The translations under genes were made by a program, and so were the position numbers. Of a DNA stretch of 64,000 bases, positions 19,801 through 28,861 are shown piece after piece (the stretch's first letter is position 1; each line of letters begins with the position of its first letter). The notes beneath the pieces were generated by a model. That model searched no databases. It was not told where the DNA came from and was given only the letters and a program-made list of their open reading frames with translations. Source of the DNA: Mangrovimonas sp. ST2L15 (GTDB taxonomy: Bacteria; Bacteroidota; Bacteroidia; Flavobacteriales; Flavobacteriaceae); the NCBI RefSeq assembly GCF_001280515.1, contig NZ_LBIQ01000030.1:744001-808000 (forward strand). Reading direction: 5' to 3'.

Positions 19801-20238
19801 AATGACGACTCCCCTTGAAATACTCCCAGAGGTGCTCAAACCATCAAAAGGAGTGAAGACTTCCTTTTTACTAGGTTGTTGCAGTTTATACAAACGGTTG
19901 AGGTTTTCATTGCTTTCAACGATGATGTTTTCATCCAATTGCTTGTAAGTTTTGGTTAAAAATTCAGGGTATTTTAAGTAGCTTATTATTATGGTGTCAG
20001 TATCTATTTTTTTTTTGAAGGTCAATAAAGACTTTGAGAAATCTACTAGGTAATGGGATTCATCAATATAGGAGCTGTCTTTTGTTTTGATGGAGAAAAA
20101 GCTGGGGTTGATACTAACGCTATCAATAAGAATACTATCTCTTGTAGCTACCTTTTTTGACCTGAAGTTAGAATCCAGATTTTGGCCAAAGGAAGCCATT
20201 CCAAGCAAAAGGAGTAGGCATGTTAGCGTTAGTTTCAT
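16804..20238 (-). CDS. Large probable outer-membrane beta-barrel protein, unknown function
   Basis: A 1144-residue exported protein (signal peptide KLTLTCLLLLLGMASFGQ). The N-terminal region is a small beta domain, followed near residue 130 by a glycine/serine stretch (STSGSISRGVVIGNNQN) and then hundreds of residues of alternating hydrophobic/polar strands with aromatic belts, typical of outer-membrane barrels. It contains GNYTWIDYNNNGIQELEEFE, a motif that I associate with large Bacteroidetes surface and SprA-like proteins. The last residues (VQLKAYF) end in phenylalanine, as barrels often do. The true start is ATG 20238; the preceding TTG is not needed. I do not know its function. It could be a transport or surface-assembly barrel. 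Confidence 0.62.
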   Translation of the reverse strand: MKLTLTCLLLLLGMASFGQNLDSNFRSKKVATRDSILIDSVSINPSFFSIKTKDSSYIDESHYLVDFSKSLLTFKKKIDTDTIIISYLKYPEFLTKTYKQLDENIIVESNENLNRLYKLQQPSKKEVFTPFDGLSTSGSISRGVVIGNNQNSVLNSELDLQITGKLSDKVSLRASIQDANIPLQESGYSQRLDEFDQVFIELFSDNWKIRAGDIDLTNTQSYFANFTKRVQGLALGATLNHPESQTQLFASGALVRGQFTTSQFNTQEGNQGPYKLKGPNQELYVLIVSGSEIVYVNGVSLQRGENKDYIIDYNAGEIIFNSTFPVTSEMRVTVDYQYSERNYSRLIVYGGGQYESEKLQIGASIYSENDSKNNPLQQNLSPDQVETLSQAGDDTTLMVAPSAVPESYNENRILYRIDILNGIEIFVFSNNPDDELYSVKFTQVGENQGDYIISSTNAINTIYEYVEPIGGVPQGNYAPIIQLIAPTKLQIGVVNGHYKPISKTDISFELAGSKSDENLFSSLDNDDNDGFAGKIAWNQNVIKKDSLWNLDLFIDTDYIHQNFQSIQRIYNAEFNRDWNLGTSSTPLLATELGNQTLAKSGFNLFHHQKGQATYRFEYLNYSENFNGSRHLYNVNFHLNKWQIRSLSSFLNANSNTNESTFLRSYNVLTYSLNKGWAGTKLAMEDNEQKEKLTGNYTALSQRYQSAEVFTGVGDSTNVFAEIGYKFRVNDSLRAGDLQRVNTSNTYYIDSRLINNQNTNLAAYINYRTLKQEDPNYEDENSLNSRIQYSQKFFNQILLLNTVYETNSGTLPQQDFTYVEVEPGQGNYTWIDYNNNGIQELEEFEIAQFQDQGMYIRVLLPNQVYLKTHQNRLSANLTMNFQQWSVSDNHLQKFLAHFYNQTSYLVDRKHLREGSSFNLNPFKDDLENELGLQSNFRNIFFFNRGKQHFTSSYTYLQNRTKNTLTIGQIENSLVSHKLQFNHKFAESWLLNVESYFNNTESSSENYASKNFNIDETLLFPKLSYLLNDNTRFDIFYKNNQKENTIGDFETLKQQNYGVSFSFADTQSAAINGEFNYISNDFSGNANTPVSYQMMEGLQPGKNLTWSLLAQKKITQYLDLNLNYMGRKSETSQVIHTGTVQLKAYF

Positions 20239-20359
20239 CAAATAGTAAACAGAATATTTTTCAAATTATTTTGTTAATAGCTTTTGAAAAAAAGGTGTTG
20301 GCTTCTCTGTGGTAAATGTAACGCATTATTTATTTTAGCTAAAATTCAAAAAGGACTTC

Positions 20360-21124
20360 ATGAAAATCATTTCTTATAATGTAAATGGTATAAGAGCAGC
20401 AATAAACAAAGGATTTCTAGATTGGTTGAAATTAGCCAATCCCGATGTCATATGCATCCAAGAAATCAAGGCTATGAAGGAGCAGGTAGATGTTGAAGCT
20501 ATTGAAGAAGCAGGTTACAAATACCATTATTGGTTTTCGGCCAAAAAGAAGGGATATAGTGGTGTTGCAATTTTTAGCAAGGTGAAACCAAATCATGTAG
20601 AGTATGGTACTGGAATTGAATCCATGGATGATGAAGGCAGAAATCTCCGCGTTGATTTTGATGGGTTTTCGGTAATGAGTTTGTATTTGCCATCAGGAAC
20701 CAATATTCAAAGATTAGATCATAAGTTAGAGTATATGGCCATGTTTCAAGACTATGTTGATCAATTAAAGAAGAAGATACCTAACCTGATTATCTGCGGC
20801 GATTACAATATATGTCATGAAGCTATAGATATTCACGACCCTGTGAGAAATGCTAAGGTATCTGGTTTTTTGCCCGTCGAGCGAGAATGGATAGGTGGGT
20901 TTATTGATAGCGGTTTCATTGATTCATTCAGATTTTTTAATAAAGAACCACACCATTATAGTTGGTGGAGTTATAGAGCAAACGCTAGAGCCAATAATAA
21001 AGGATGGCGTATTGATTATTGTATGGTGTCAGAGCCTTTGAAAGACCAAATGCAACGTGCGGTCATTTTGCCCGAGGCAATGCATAGTGATCATTGTCCT
21101 ATTTTAGTTGAAGTTAAATCCTAA
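20360..21124 (+). CDS. xth: Exodeoxyribonuclease III (AP endonuclease family)
   Basis: A 254-residue DNA repair enzyme that cleaves at abasic sites and trims 3' ends. Motifs in order: NVNGIRAA (residues 7-14), catalytic metal-binding glutamate in CIQEIKA (E34), CGDYNICHEAIDIHDP around 150, WWSYRANARANNKGWRIDYC near the C terminus, and the HSDHCPI active-site histidine motif. Length and arrangement match ExoA/ExoIII. It is divergent from the barrel gene and runs into an OmpA lipoprotein gene with only 16 nt between them. Confidence 0.96.
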   Translation: MKIISYNVNGIRAAINKGFLDWLKLANPDVICIQEIKAMKEQVDVEAIEEAGYKYHYWFSAKKKGYSGVAIFSKVKPNHVEYGTGIESMDDEGRNLRVDFDGFSVMSLYLPSGTNIQRLDHKLEYMAMFQDYVDQLKKKIPNLIICGDYNICHEAIDIHDPVRNAKVSGFLPVEREWIGGFIDSGFIDSFRFFNKEPHHYSWWSYRANARANNKGWRIDYCMVSEPLKDQMQRAVILPEAMHSDHCPILVEVKS

Positions 21125-21140
21125 ATTCTTATTAGAGTTC

Positions 21141-22097
21141 ATGAAAAGTCGATTCCTTTTAATTCTTACCGCCATTGTTTTTGTTTCCTGTGTTTCTCCT
21201 AAAGTATATAAGGACTTAGAGAGTAAGTACAACGCGCTTCAAGAAGACCATCAAAACTTAAAGAAAAGTTATGATGATTTATTGGCTGAGAAAAACCAAG
21301 CACAAAATGAATTGAATACATTATTGGCGGATTATGAAAAGTCTCAATCAGACCAGAGCAAATTGTCGGGAGAATTGGCTGCATTAAAGTCCAATTATAA
21401 CAATCTAAAGAATTCTTATGATGCTTTGGAAGAAAATAGTTCTTCGGCTTTGGCTGAAAATGCACAAAAAAACAGAGAATTATTGGCGAAATTGGAAGCT
21501 AAAGAACAGGCTTTGGCAGCAGAAAGCGCCAGACTTGAAACATTAAGAAGGGAATTAGAAGAGCGATCTAATAGGGTTGCAGAATTAGAAGGAGTCATAG
21601 CAGCCAAAGATGCCGCAATGACACAATTAAAGGATGCCATCTCGAGAGCCTTAACAGATTTTGAAGGTAAGGGTTTAACCATCGAGCAAAGAGACGGGAA
21701 GGTTTATGTATCTATGGAAAACAAACTGTTGTTTGAATCTGGAAGTTGGGCGGTTGGTGCTTCAGGACGTCAAGCTGTGAAACAATTGGGAACAGTATTG
21801 GCTGATAATCCTGAGATTGCAGTGCTAATTGAAGGACACACAGATAATGTGCCTTATTCAGGAGGTGGTAACCTCCAAGGAAATTGGGATCTTTCAGCTA
21901 AAAGAGCTACAGCTATTGTTCAATTGTTAATGGAGAACCCTCGAATAAAACCTGATAATTTAACGGCCGCTGGTAGAGGAGAGTTTTTACCCATTGCTTC
22001 CAACGATTCTGCAGAAGGAAAAGCAAGAAATAGAAGAATCGAGGTGATTTTAACACCAAAGCTCGATGAGATTTCAAAGATTTTGAATGAAATATAG
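21141..22097 (+). CDS. OmpA-family lipoprotein with coiled-coil stalk
   Basis: A 318-residue lipoprotein: signal peptide SRFLLILTAIVFVSC with lipidated C17, a long alanine/glutamate-rich coiled coil (about 20-185), then an OmpA/MotB peptidoglycan-binding domain (LLFESGSWAVG, EGHTDNVPYSGGG, AAGRGEFLPIASND, KARNRRIEVILTP). It probably spans from the outer membrane to peptidoglycan. ATG 21141 is chosen over an upstream in-frame ATG inside xth because it gives the lipoprotein signal. It ends before the long leader of the first adhesin cassette. Confidence 0.9.
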   Translation: MKSRFLLILTAIVFVSCVSPKVYKDLESKYNALQEDHQNLKKSYDDLLAEKNQAQNELNTLLADYEKSQSDQSKLSGELAALKSNYNNLKNSYDALEENSSSALAENAQKNRELLAKLEAKEQALAAESARLETLRRELEERSNRVAELEGVIAAKDAAMTQLKDAISRALTDFEGKGLTIEQRDGKVYVSMENKLLFESGSWAVGASGRQAVKQLGTVLADNPEIAVLIEGHTDNVPYSGGGNLQGNWDLSAKRATAIVQLLMENPRIKPDNLTAAGRGEFLPIASNDSAEGKARNRRIEVILTPKLDEISKILNEI

Positions 22098-22426
22098 CAA
22101 AAGAGATTCTTGCAACCGATATATCCTTTTTCTTGAAAGAAAATAAATGATTACCTCAAGATTTCAAGCAATATTATCGGTTTCATAGTTTTAGGTAGTG
22201 GTTTTTCTTCAAAGTGAATTTTTTTGCCATTTTTTGGGGTCTTAGCTCTGCTCGCACTTTATCGAATAAAAAAGCTTTTTGTCTATTTAATAGGAAGAGC
22301 CCAATTTATGAGTTTCTTTTTTTATAATTTTTGGCTCTCAAAATTCTTATAAATTCTAATTAGAATTGAAGAATTACTTGGATGTCGTAAGACGAGAAAG
22401 AAAAAAACAACTAACTTATTTAATTT
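22098..22426 (+). other. Non-coding leader region of adhesin cassette 1
   Basis: 329 nt without a credible gene. It is AT-rich with several T runs, an imperfect hairpin gagcc/ggctc (about 22285-22337), and a palindrome cluster listed separately. I found no good match to the TTG-N19-TAnnTTTG promoter. It must hold the promoter and 5' leader of the first adhesin gene. Confidence 0.6.
22342..22375. promoter_or_regulatory. Nested palindrome upstream of adhesin 1
   Basis: The 16-nt perfect palindrome aattctaattagaatt (22352-22367) lies inside a second inverted pair aattctt (22342-22348) and aagaatt (22369-22375) with almost the same centre. It lies 51 nt before the adhesin start. It may be an operator or an mRNA hairpin. 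No equivalent is found upstream of adhesin 2. Confidence 0.4.
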
Positions 22427-25400
22427 ATGAAGAAAACTACATTCCTTCTACTGCTGGCTTTTATGTTGTCAATTTGGCACGTAAAGTCGCAAGTGATGAT
22501 AGGGTCGGGTACAATCGAGACAGCGAATACCCCTTTCGAGCCCTTCTATGGTTACACGTACTCTCAGTCCATCTATTTGGCTGACGAAATTAATGCGTCT
22601 GGTGAAATTACAGGTTTACAATGGTATTATAGTGGTACGTCGGCATTGCCAGATAGCCAAGATTTGGTGATTTATATGGCTGAATCGACGACTTCATCTT
22701 TTCCTACCACTGCAGATTGGGAGCCATTTGCAAATTTTACTCAGGTATATTCTGGTGGAATTACAGTAGAGGCTGGGGTAAATGGCTGGGTTCAAATTGT
22801 GTTTGATACCCCCTTCACCTATTCAGGAGCAGATAATTTAATTATTGCCGTTGATGAAAATATGCCATCTTATGATTCTTCATCAGATGATTTTCATAAT
22901 ACTAATATGGGGACTTCTAGGTCTATCTATTATTATAATGATGGGACAAACCCAGATCCAGCGTCTCCGCCAACATCTGGTTTTAGTTTGGGAGTTTCGA
23001 ATAATGTTCCAAATATTATATTAGATGGTATTACACAAGCTTGTCCTAACCCTTCTGATTTAACAGTTAACTCTTCTGGGTTGGATAGTGCAGAATTAGC
23101 TTGGACTGAAAATGGAGATGCTACTTCTTGGAATATTGAATTGGTTGAGGCTGGAACAACTCCAACAGGAACAGGAAATTACACAGCAGACGCTAATCCA
23201 TTTACTGCTACAGGTCTTACTTCTGGTACTAGCTATGAATATTATGTTCAAGCCGATTGTGGAGCTGAGCAAAGTGGATGGATAGGCCCTTTCTCATTTG
23301 ATACGCAGTTATGTGATGTGACTGAGCAGTGTGAGTACACATTCGTGATGACCGATTCATTTGGAGATGGTTGGAATGGAAACACTATGACCATTTCACA
23401 AAATGGTGTAGATGTAGAAACAATTACTTTATCTTCCGGTTCTTCAGGGGAGGCTCCGATAACTTTGTGTGATGGTGAGCCATTTGAAGTATTTTGGAAT
23501 ACAGGAGGTTCATGGTCAGGAGAGGTTGGAGTAGTTATTCAAGCCTTTGGTGAAGATTTATTTACAATGCCAAGTGGTTCAGGTTCTTTACAAGGAACAA
23601 CTATTTATTCTGGAACAGTAAACTGTACGCCGCCGAGTTGTGCGATACCTACAGATCTTACTGCCGATAATATCACGGCTTTTACCGCAGAATTAAGTTG
23701 GACAGATAATAACACTGGTGTTTCTTCTTGGAACATAGAAGTTGTTGAAGCTGGAACAGCTCCAACAGGTGTGGCAACAGACGTTGCAGATACTAATACA
23801 GGTTTTGAGGTAAGTGGTTTATCTGCTATAACAGAATATGCTTATTATGTTCAAGCAAACTGTGGAGATGAAGATGGATTAAGCAACTGGGCTGGACCAT
23901 TCTTTTTTACTACAGAATGTGCTGTTTTTGTCCCTCCTTATTTACAAGAATTTAATTCATTTATCCCAGATTGTTGGGCTGAGGCTGATAGTGGTGATCC
24001 TACAACAGGACCAGGAGATTTTGGAGATACCTGGACTTGGGCTGAAGGTGGATTTGCTAACGTTGGTTGGGCAGGTGCCTACAGAATTAACTTATATGGA
24101 AACGCGAAAAGCGACTGGGTACTTTCTCCTGAGTTCAATTTAGATGGTGGTCCTTGGCAATTGGAATGGGATTTTGCCATTATGCAAGGATTTGGAACTG
24201 ATACAGCTGGAACTTTAGGTTCTGATGATCAAGTTCAACTTCTAATAACTACTGATGGTGGTACTACATGGACACCTATTGAAGAGTGGGATAACACATC
24301 TATTGTTCCAATTGGAGGTGACCATTTTATTTACAGTTTAGAAGCTTACACAGGTGTAGTTCAATTTGGAATCTGGGCCTCAGAAGGTGCCGTTTCTGAT
24401 TTTGCAGATGCAAGTGTAAGTTTTGATAATTTCGAGATTGTTGAAATTCCTTCTTGTCCACAACCTACTTCATTGACGGTGGAATTAGTTGATATGACAA
24501 CTGCTATATTGGAATGGACTGAGTATGGTACAGCTACTTCATGGAATATCGAGATCGTAAATGTTGATCTTGGTGAAACACCAGATGGAACACCTGATTA
24601 TACTGGTGTTACGAATCCTTATACTGTAATGGATTTGGATCCAGAAACGAATTATGAGTATTATGTTCAAGCCGATTGTGGTGTAGATGATGGTACTAGT
24701 ACATGGAGTGGTCCAAGAGATTTCTATACTGGATATTGTATTTCTGTGCCAACAAGTAATGATGGCCAAGGAGTTACCAATGTACAAATTGAAACTACAA
24801 ACTATCCTAGTTTTGGAGATGTAACCTACGAAGATCATACTGACGGTGCGGTTCAAAACTTGTTCCAAGGTTGGGAAACCACGGTTAATGTAAGTTTTGC
24901 AACAGGATTTTCATACTATACAAATATTTGGATTGACTTAAATGACGATTTAGTTTTTGATAATGATACAGAGTTGTTCTTTCAAGGAGAATCTGTCTTT
25001 ACCAATCCAACAACTTTAGAGTGTATTTTTACATTGCCTGTAGATGCAAATCCAGGTTTACACAGAATGCGTATTGGTACTGCCGATGGTGGTCAGCTTA
25101 ATCCAAATCCATGTTATAATGGATCATGGGGTGTTACTTTAGATTTTACAGTAAATATTGTAGAGCCTACATGTGAACTTCAGGAAGCTACTTTCGCATT
25201 GGTTGATGACTGTGCTAACGGTGATCAATTCTTAATCGACGTAACTTTGGTATCTATGGGAGATGCTACATCAATCACTATTGGTAGTGATTATGATGAT
25301 GCAACAATAGAAGCTACAGAGGCTGGAACTTATCAAATTGGACCTTTCCCATTTGATACAACTGTTATCGCTTATGCAATTAATACTAATGATTCAAACT

Positions 25401-27901
25401 GTTTAATTAACAGTACACCATTCTTACAATTGGCGTGTCCTCCAGACAATGATAATTGTGATGCGGCTATTGAAGCTGGAGTGAATGAAACATTTGTTTG
25501 TGATATCGTTACTCCAGGTGTTATGACAGGTGCAACTCCTTCAGGTGCTCCTGCAGGATGTGCCGGTGCTAATGATGATGATGTTTGGTTCTTCTTTGAA
25601 GCTACAGATGCTAATCTTATTGTTTCAATTAACAATATTGTAGGAGATGAAACCAACCTAGACATGGCTCTTTATTCAGGTACATGTGGTGATTTTACTG
25701 AATTAGCTTGTAGTACAACTACATCGGCTATTGTAAATGACCTTGTGATTGGAGAAATTTACTATGTAAGAGTGTTTACAACCAATCAAGGGGTTTATGA
25801 AGCTACATTTGATTTGTGTATCAGACCTATTCCAGGTCCAGTTCAAACAGATACAACGACTTACACCTATGAAGAATTGGTAACAGATGTGCTTATTGAT
25901 TCACCTTGTGCAGATGTATCAAACATCACTTATTCTGGTCAAGAAGGTATAGGTTATTTCTATACTGAATCTCCAGGGTTTGCCTTTGAGGATGGTATTG
26001 TATTGGTTAGTGGAAATGCGGACTCTCCAAACTTAACTGGTCCTAACACAGGTGGTCCAAGTCTTCAAAACAGTGGAGGACAAGATCAAGATCTGTTTGA
26101 TTATATTGAATCAACAGGAATTGACCCAAGTTTATTCAGCTATAATGATTCAGCCGTTTTAGAATTTGATTTTGTTCCATTTGTAGATGAATTTTCTTTC
26201 AATTTCTTATTTGCTTCAGAAGAGTATGGAACATTCCAATGTTCGTTCTCAGATGCCTTTGCATTTTTCTTGACAAATACAGAGACTGGAATTACTGAAA
26301 ACTTGGCAGTAGTACCTGGTACTGGTGATCCAATTTCGGTACTAACGATTAGAGATCAAGCTTATAATGCTGGTTGTGGATCTGTAAATGCTGAGTATTT
26401 CGATAGTTATTTTGGAACCAATGGTGTAGATCCTTTAGCAGCTCCAATTAACTTTAATGGTATGACTATTCCGATGGCAGCTTCTTCTACGGTAGAAATT
26501 GGAGTTACTTACCATATTAAATTAGTAGTAGCTGATAGAAATGACTCTATTTTAGATTCTGCTGTATTTATCCAAGGTGGAAGTTTAAGTTTAGGAGAGA
26601 TTGACTTAGGTGTAGATATTACCATTGCCGATGGAACTGCCCTATGTCAAGGTGAACCTGTTGTTCTAGATACTGGACTTGAAGGAGCTTACCACACATG
26701 GTATCAGGATTTTGTAGAGATTCCAGGCGAGAATACTTCTGTTCTTACAGTTACTGAACCAGGTAATTACTTTGTGCAAGTTGGGGAATCGGCGCAGTGT
26801 TCTGTTTCTGATGATATCAATGTTGAATTCTTACCGTTACCAGAGTTTGTTACTGAGGCGGTTCCACTGGAAGAATGTTCTGGTGAGGACTTCACAGAAT
26901 TTGATTTGACTCAAAATGCTGAAAGTATTTTGGATGGTACTCAGGATCCAAGTGAATTTACATTTGCTTATTATACAACTGAGCAAGATGCCATGGATCA
27001 AACAAACCCAATTTTAGATCCAACAGCTTATGTTAACGTCTCCAGCCCACAAACTATTTATGTTGGTGCTGTTAATTCTACTACTGGATGTTATGACTCT
27101 ACTTCTTTTGAGATTTCAATCAATCCATTACCAGAACCTGTTCAGCCAGATGATATGTTTAGCTGTGCTGATATGGATGGATATGCAACATTCGATTTAG
27201 AAACTCAAACAGATGTAATCACAGGAGGTCAAACAGGTTACCTAGTAACTTATCATGAGTCAATGGCTGATGCAGATGGTGCAATGAATGCGTTAACGTC
27301 ACCATTTGAAACAATGCCTCCTCAAACTATCTACGTTAGAGTAGAGGATGAAATGACCGGATGTTATGCGACTACCATGTTTGTAGCAGACCAATATCCA
27401 TTTGAGGATGCCTCTTTCTCTTATGATGAAGAATTTATCATGTGTTCTGAAACAGGTATAGCTATCACGGCTACTGCAGGAGGTAACTTTGCCATCGTGG
27501 AACCAGCAAATACAACAGCTGTTATTGATCCAGATACAGGTATGATTACAGGAGCTGGTAGTGGTGCTACTTATGTAGTGTCTTATACTACGACAGGACC
27601 ATGTCCTCAAACTACAACAGTTACGGTTGAAATGGACACTTGTATCTTCCCAGAGGTAGTAACACCAAACGGAGACGGTAGCAATGACAGTTTCGATCTT
27701 ACCGGATTTGGTGTGAGCAGTCTGGAGATTTTTAACCGATACGGGACGAAGGTATACAGTTTCACCGGAGCTTACACTGATGAGTTCAGGGGCGTATCTG
27801 ATGACGGGGATGAGTTGCCAACGGGAACTTATTTCTACGTTGTGAAGTACAAGGACACCGAGGTAAGGACAGACTGGTTCTATATCACCAGAGAACAATA
27901 A
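22427..27901 (+). CDS. Giant T9SS-exported multidomain adhesin, cassette 1 (type B sorting domain)
   Basis: An 1824-residue secreted surface protein. Signal peptide about 1-22; N-terminal beta domain (about 23-205) shared with cassette 2; fibronectin III (206-293); a GDGWNGN-type domain (296-400); fibronectin III (402-495); a MAM/choice-of-anchor-J-like domain (500-670); fibronectin III (675-765); GEVED-like domain (775-910); an Ig-like segment; a pre-peptidase C-terminal-like domain (1004-1140); a choice-of-anchor-L domain (1145-1400, FLFASEEYGTFQCSFSDAF); Ig-like units; and from about 1738 a gliding-motility-associated type B C-terminal domain (VVTPNGDGSND, LEIFNRYGTKVY, LPTGTYFYVVKY). Type B domains target cargo through T9SS and usually need a neighbouring PorP/SprF protein, which follows after 22 nt. 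An adhesive role is inferred from the domains. Confidence 0.88.
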   Translation: MKKTTFLLLLAFMLSIWHVKSQVMIGSGTIETANTPFEPFYGYTYSQSIYLADEINASGEITGLQWYYSGTSALPDSQDLVIYMAESTTSSFPTTADWEPFANFTQVYSGGITVEAGVNGWVQIVFDTPFTYSGADNLIIAVDENMPSYDSSSDDFHNTNMGTSRSIYYYNDGTNPDPASPPTSGFSLGVSNNVPNIILDGITQACPNPSDLTVNSSGLDSAELAWTENGDATSWNIELVEAGTTPTGTGNYTADANPFTATGLTSGTSYEYYVQADCGAEQSGWIGPFSFDTQLCDVTEQCEYTFVMTDSFGDGWNGNTMTISQNGVDVETITLSSGSSGEAPITLCDGEPFEVFWNTGGSWSGEVGVVIQAFGEDLFTMPSGSGSLQGTTIYSGTVNCTPPSCAIPTDLTADNITAFTAELSWTDNNTGVSSWNIEVVEAGTAPTGVATDVADTNTGFEVSGLSAITEYAYYVQANCGDEDGLSNWAGPFFFTTECAVFVPPYLQEFNSFIPDCWAEADSGDPTTGPGDFGDTWTWAEGGFANVGWAGAYRINLYGNAKSDWVLSPEFNLDGGPWQLEWDFAIMQGFGTDTAGTLGSDDQVQLLITTDGGTTWTPIEEWDNTSIVPIGGDHFIYSLEAYTGVVQFGIWASEGAVSDFADASVSFDNFEIVEIPSCPQPTSLTVELVDMTTAILEWTEYGTATSWNIEIVNVDLGETPDGTPDYTGVTNPYTVMDLDPETNYEYYVQADCGVDDGTSTWSGPRDFYTGYCISVPTSNDGQGVTNVQIETTNYPSFGDVTYEDHTDGAVQNLFQGWETTVNVSFATGFSYYTNIWIDLNDDLVFDNDTELFFQGESVFTNPTTLECIFTLPVDANPGLHRMRIGTADGGQLNPNPCYNGSWGVTLDFTVNIVEPTCELQEATFALVDDCANGDQFLIDVTLVSMGDATSITIGSDYDDATIEATEAGTYQIGPFPFDTTVIAYAINTNDSNCLINSTPFLQLACPPDNDNCDAAIEAGVNETFVCDIVTPGVMTGATPSGAPAGCAGANDDDVWFFFEATDANLIVSINNIVGDETNLDMALYSGTCGDFTELACSTTTSAIVNDLVIGEIYYVRVFTTNQGVYEATFDLCIRPIPGPVQTDTTTYTYEELVTDVLIDSPCADVSNITYSGQEGIGYFYTESPGFAFEDGIVLVSGNADSPNLTGPNTGGPSLQNSGGQDQDLFDYIESTGIDPSLFSYNDSAVLEFDFVPFVDEFSFNFLFASEEYGTFQCSFSDAFAFFLTNTETGITENLAVVPGTGDPISVLTIRDQAYNAGCGSVNAEYFDSYFGTNGVDPLAAPINFNGMTIPMAASSTVEIGVTYHIKLVVADRNDSILDSAVFIQGGSLSLGEIDLGVDITIADGTALCQGEPVVLDTGLEGAYHTWYQDFVEIPGENTSVLTVTEPGNYFVQVGESAQCSVSDDINVEFLPLPEFVTEAVPLEECSGEDFTEFDLTQNAESILDGTQDPSEFTFAYYTTEQDAMDQTNPILDPTAYVNVSSPQTIYVGAVNSTTGCYDSTSFEISINPLPEPVQPDDMFSCADMDGYATFDLETQTDVITGGQTGYLVTYHESMADADGAMNALTSPFETMPPQTIYVRVEDEMTGCYATTMFVADQYPFEDASFSYDEEFIMCSETGIAITATAGGNFAIVEPANTTAVIDPDTGMITGAGSGATYVVSYTTTGPCPQTTTVTVEMDTCIFPEVVTPNGDGSNDSFDLTGFGVSSLEIFNRYGTKVYSFTGAYTDEFRGVSDDGDELPTGTYFYVVKYKDTEVRTDWFYITREQ

Positions 27902-27923
27902 TTAACGCAACCAGAAAAAGATA

Positions 27924-28841
27924 ATGAAAAGACTATATATATTAATCGCTATGGTACTGATCGGGATGGTTGGGGCACATGCCCAACAGGATCCACAGTA
28001 CACGCAGTACATGTACAATATGAACGTGATGAACCCCGCTTATGCGGGGTCCTTCGAGGGACTGTCCCTTGGGGCGCTTTACAGGAGCCAGTGGGTCGGT
28101 GTCGATGGGGCACCCAAGACGGCGACCTTCAACGGTCACATGCCCGTAGGGCGCAAGGTAGGGCTAGGTCTGTCGTTTGTTAACGACCAGATCGGACCTG
28201 TAAAGGAGAACAATGCCTATGTTGACTTCAGCTATACGCTCGAGTTGGGCGGCGGTCACAAACTGGCCATGGGGGTCAAGGCAGGAGCTACGTTTTATGA
28301 CGTAGGTCTTACGGGCCTTGACAGGCTTGATGCCGATGACCCATTGTTGGGAGAGGACGTGAACAGTGTGTCCCCTAACGTAGGGGCGGGTTTCTACCTT
28401 TACAAGCCGGATACTTATTATGTGTCTCTTTCCATGCCGAACATCATCAGCACGATCCATTTGGATGCTGAGAACGGGAAGAAGGTAGGATCTGAGACGC
28501 AGCACTTTTTTGCGGCTGCGGGTTATGTTTTCGGGTTGTCAGACAACTTCAAGCTAAAGCCACACGCGATGATGAAGATGGCCTTTGATGCACCTATGAC
28601 CTTTGACGGGAACTTGAACCTTTTCATGTACGATATCGTTGAACTTGGGGTTGGTTACCGTTTGGAGGATTCCTGGACGGCGATGGTAAACTTTATGATC
28701 ACGCCACAGTTGCGCGTGGGCTATGCCTATGACCATATCGTGAGCGACCTTGACATCAACGCGAATGCCTCCCACGAGATATTCCTCAACTTTGATATCC
28801 TGCTTTCGAGAAAGGTATCCCGTTCACCACGTTATTTCTAA
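27924..28841 (+). CDS. PorP/SprF-family T9SS outer-membrane protein, copy 1
   Basis: A 305-residue outer-membrane beta-barrel: signal peptide ending GAHAQ, then the family's opening QDPQYTQYMYNMNVMNPAYAGS, repeated amphipathic strands, and a C-terminal NFDILLSRKVSRSPRYF. In Flavobacterium johnsoniae SprF is required for export of the gliding adhesin SprB encoded beside it; by analogy this protein supports export or surface attachment of the adhesin just upstream. It lies 22 nt after that gene and 20 nt before the OmpA gene. The protein is identical to the copy at 36438; one silent base difference (CTC/CTG) is seen in the gene. Confidence 0.94.
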   Translation: MKRLYILIAMVLIGMVGAHAQQDPQYTQYMYNMNVMNPAYAGSFEGLSLGALYRSQWVGVDGAPKTATFNGHMPVGRKVGLGLSFVNDQIGPVKENNAYVDFSYTLELGGGHKLAMGVKAGATFYDVGLTGLDRLDADDPLLGEDVNSVSPNVGAGFYLYKPDTYYVSLSMPNIISTIHLDAENGKKVGSETQHFFAAAGYVFGLSDNFKLKPHAMMKMAFDAPMTFDGNLNLFMYDIVELGVGYRLEDSWTAMVNFMITPQLRVGYAYDHIVSDLDINANASHEIFLNFDILLSRKVSRSPRYF

Positions 28842-28861
28842 TCATCCAATCACACAGAATT

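Noticed and set aside
22285-22337. gagcc/ggctc hairpin as the terminator of the OmpA lipoprotein gene
   Set aside because: The loop is very long, the stem is only five pairs, and the hairpin is nearly 200 nt after the stop codon.
27299-27898. A 199-residue open frame on the minus strand, with a related one at 36158-36412
   Set aside because: Antisense shadow of the adhesin sorting domain. It lies in the conserved sense coding sequence and is duplicated only because the repeat is duplicated.
28164-28505. Minus-strand frames opposite PorP and OmpA (also 29390-29770 and the matching positions in copy 2)
   Set aside because: They are shadows caused by GC-rich codon use in the sense genes; no leader, family or context supports them.
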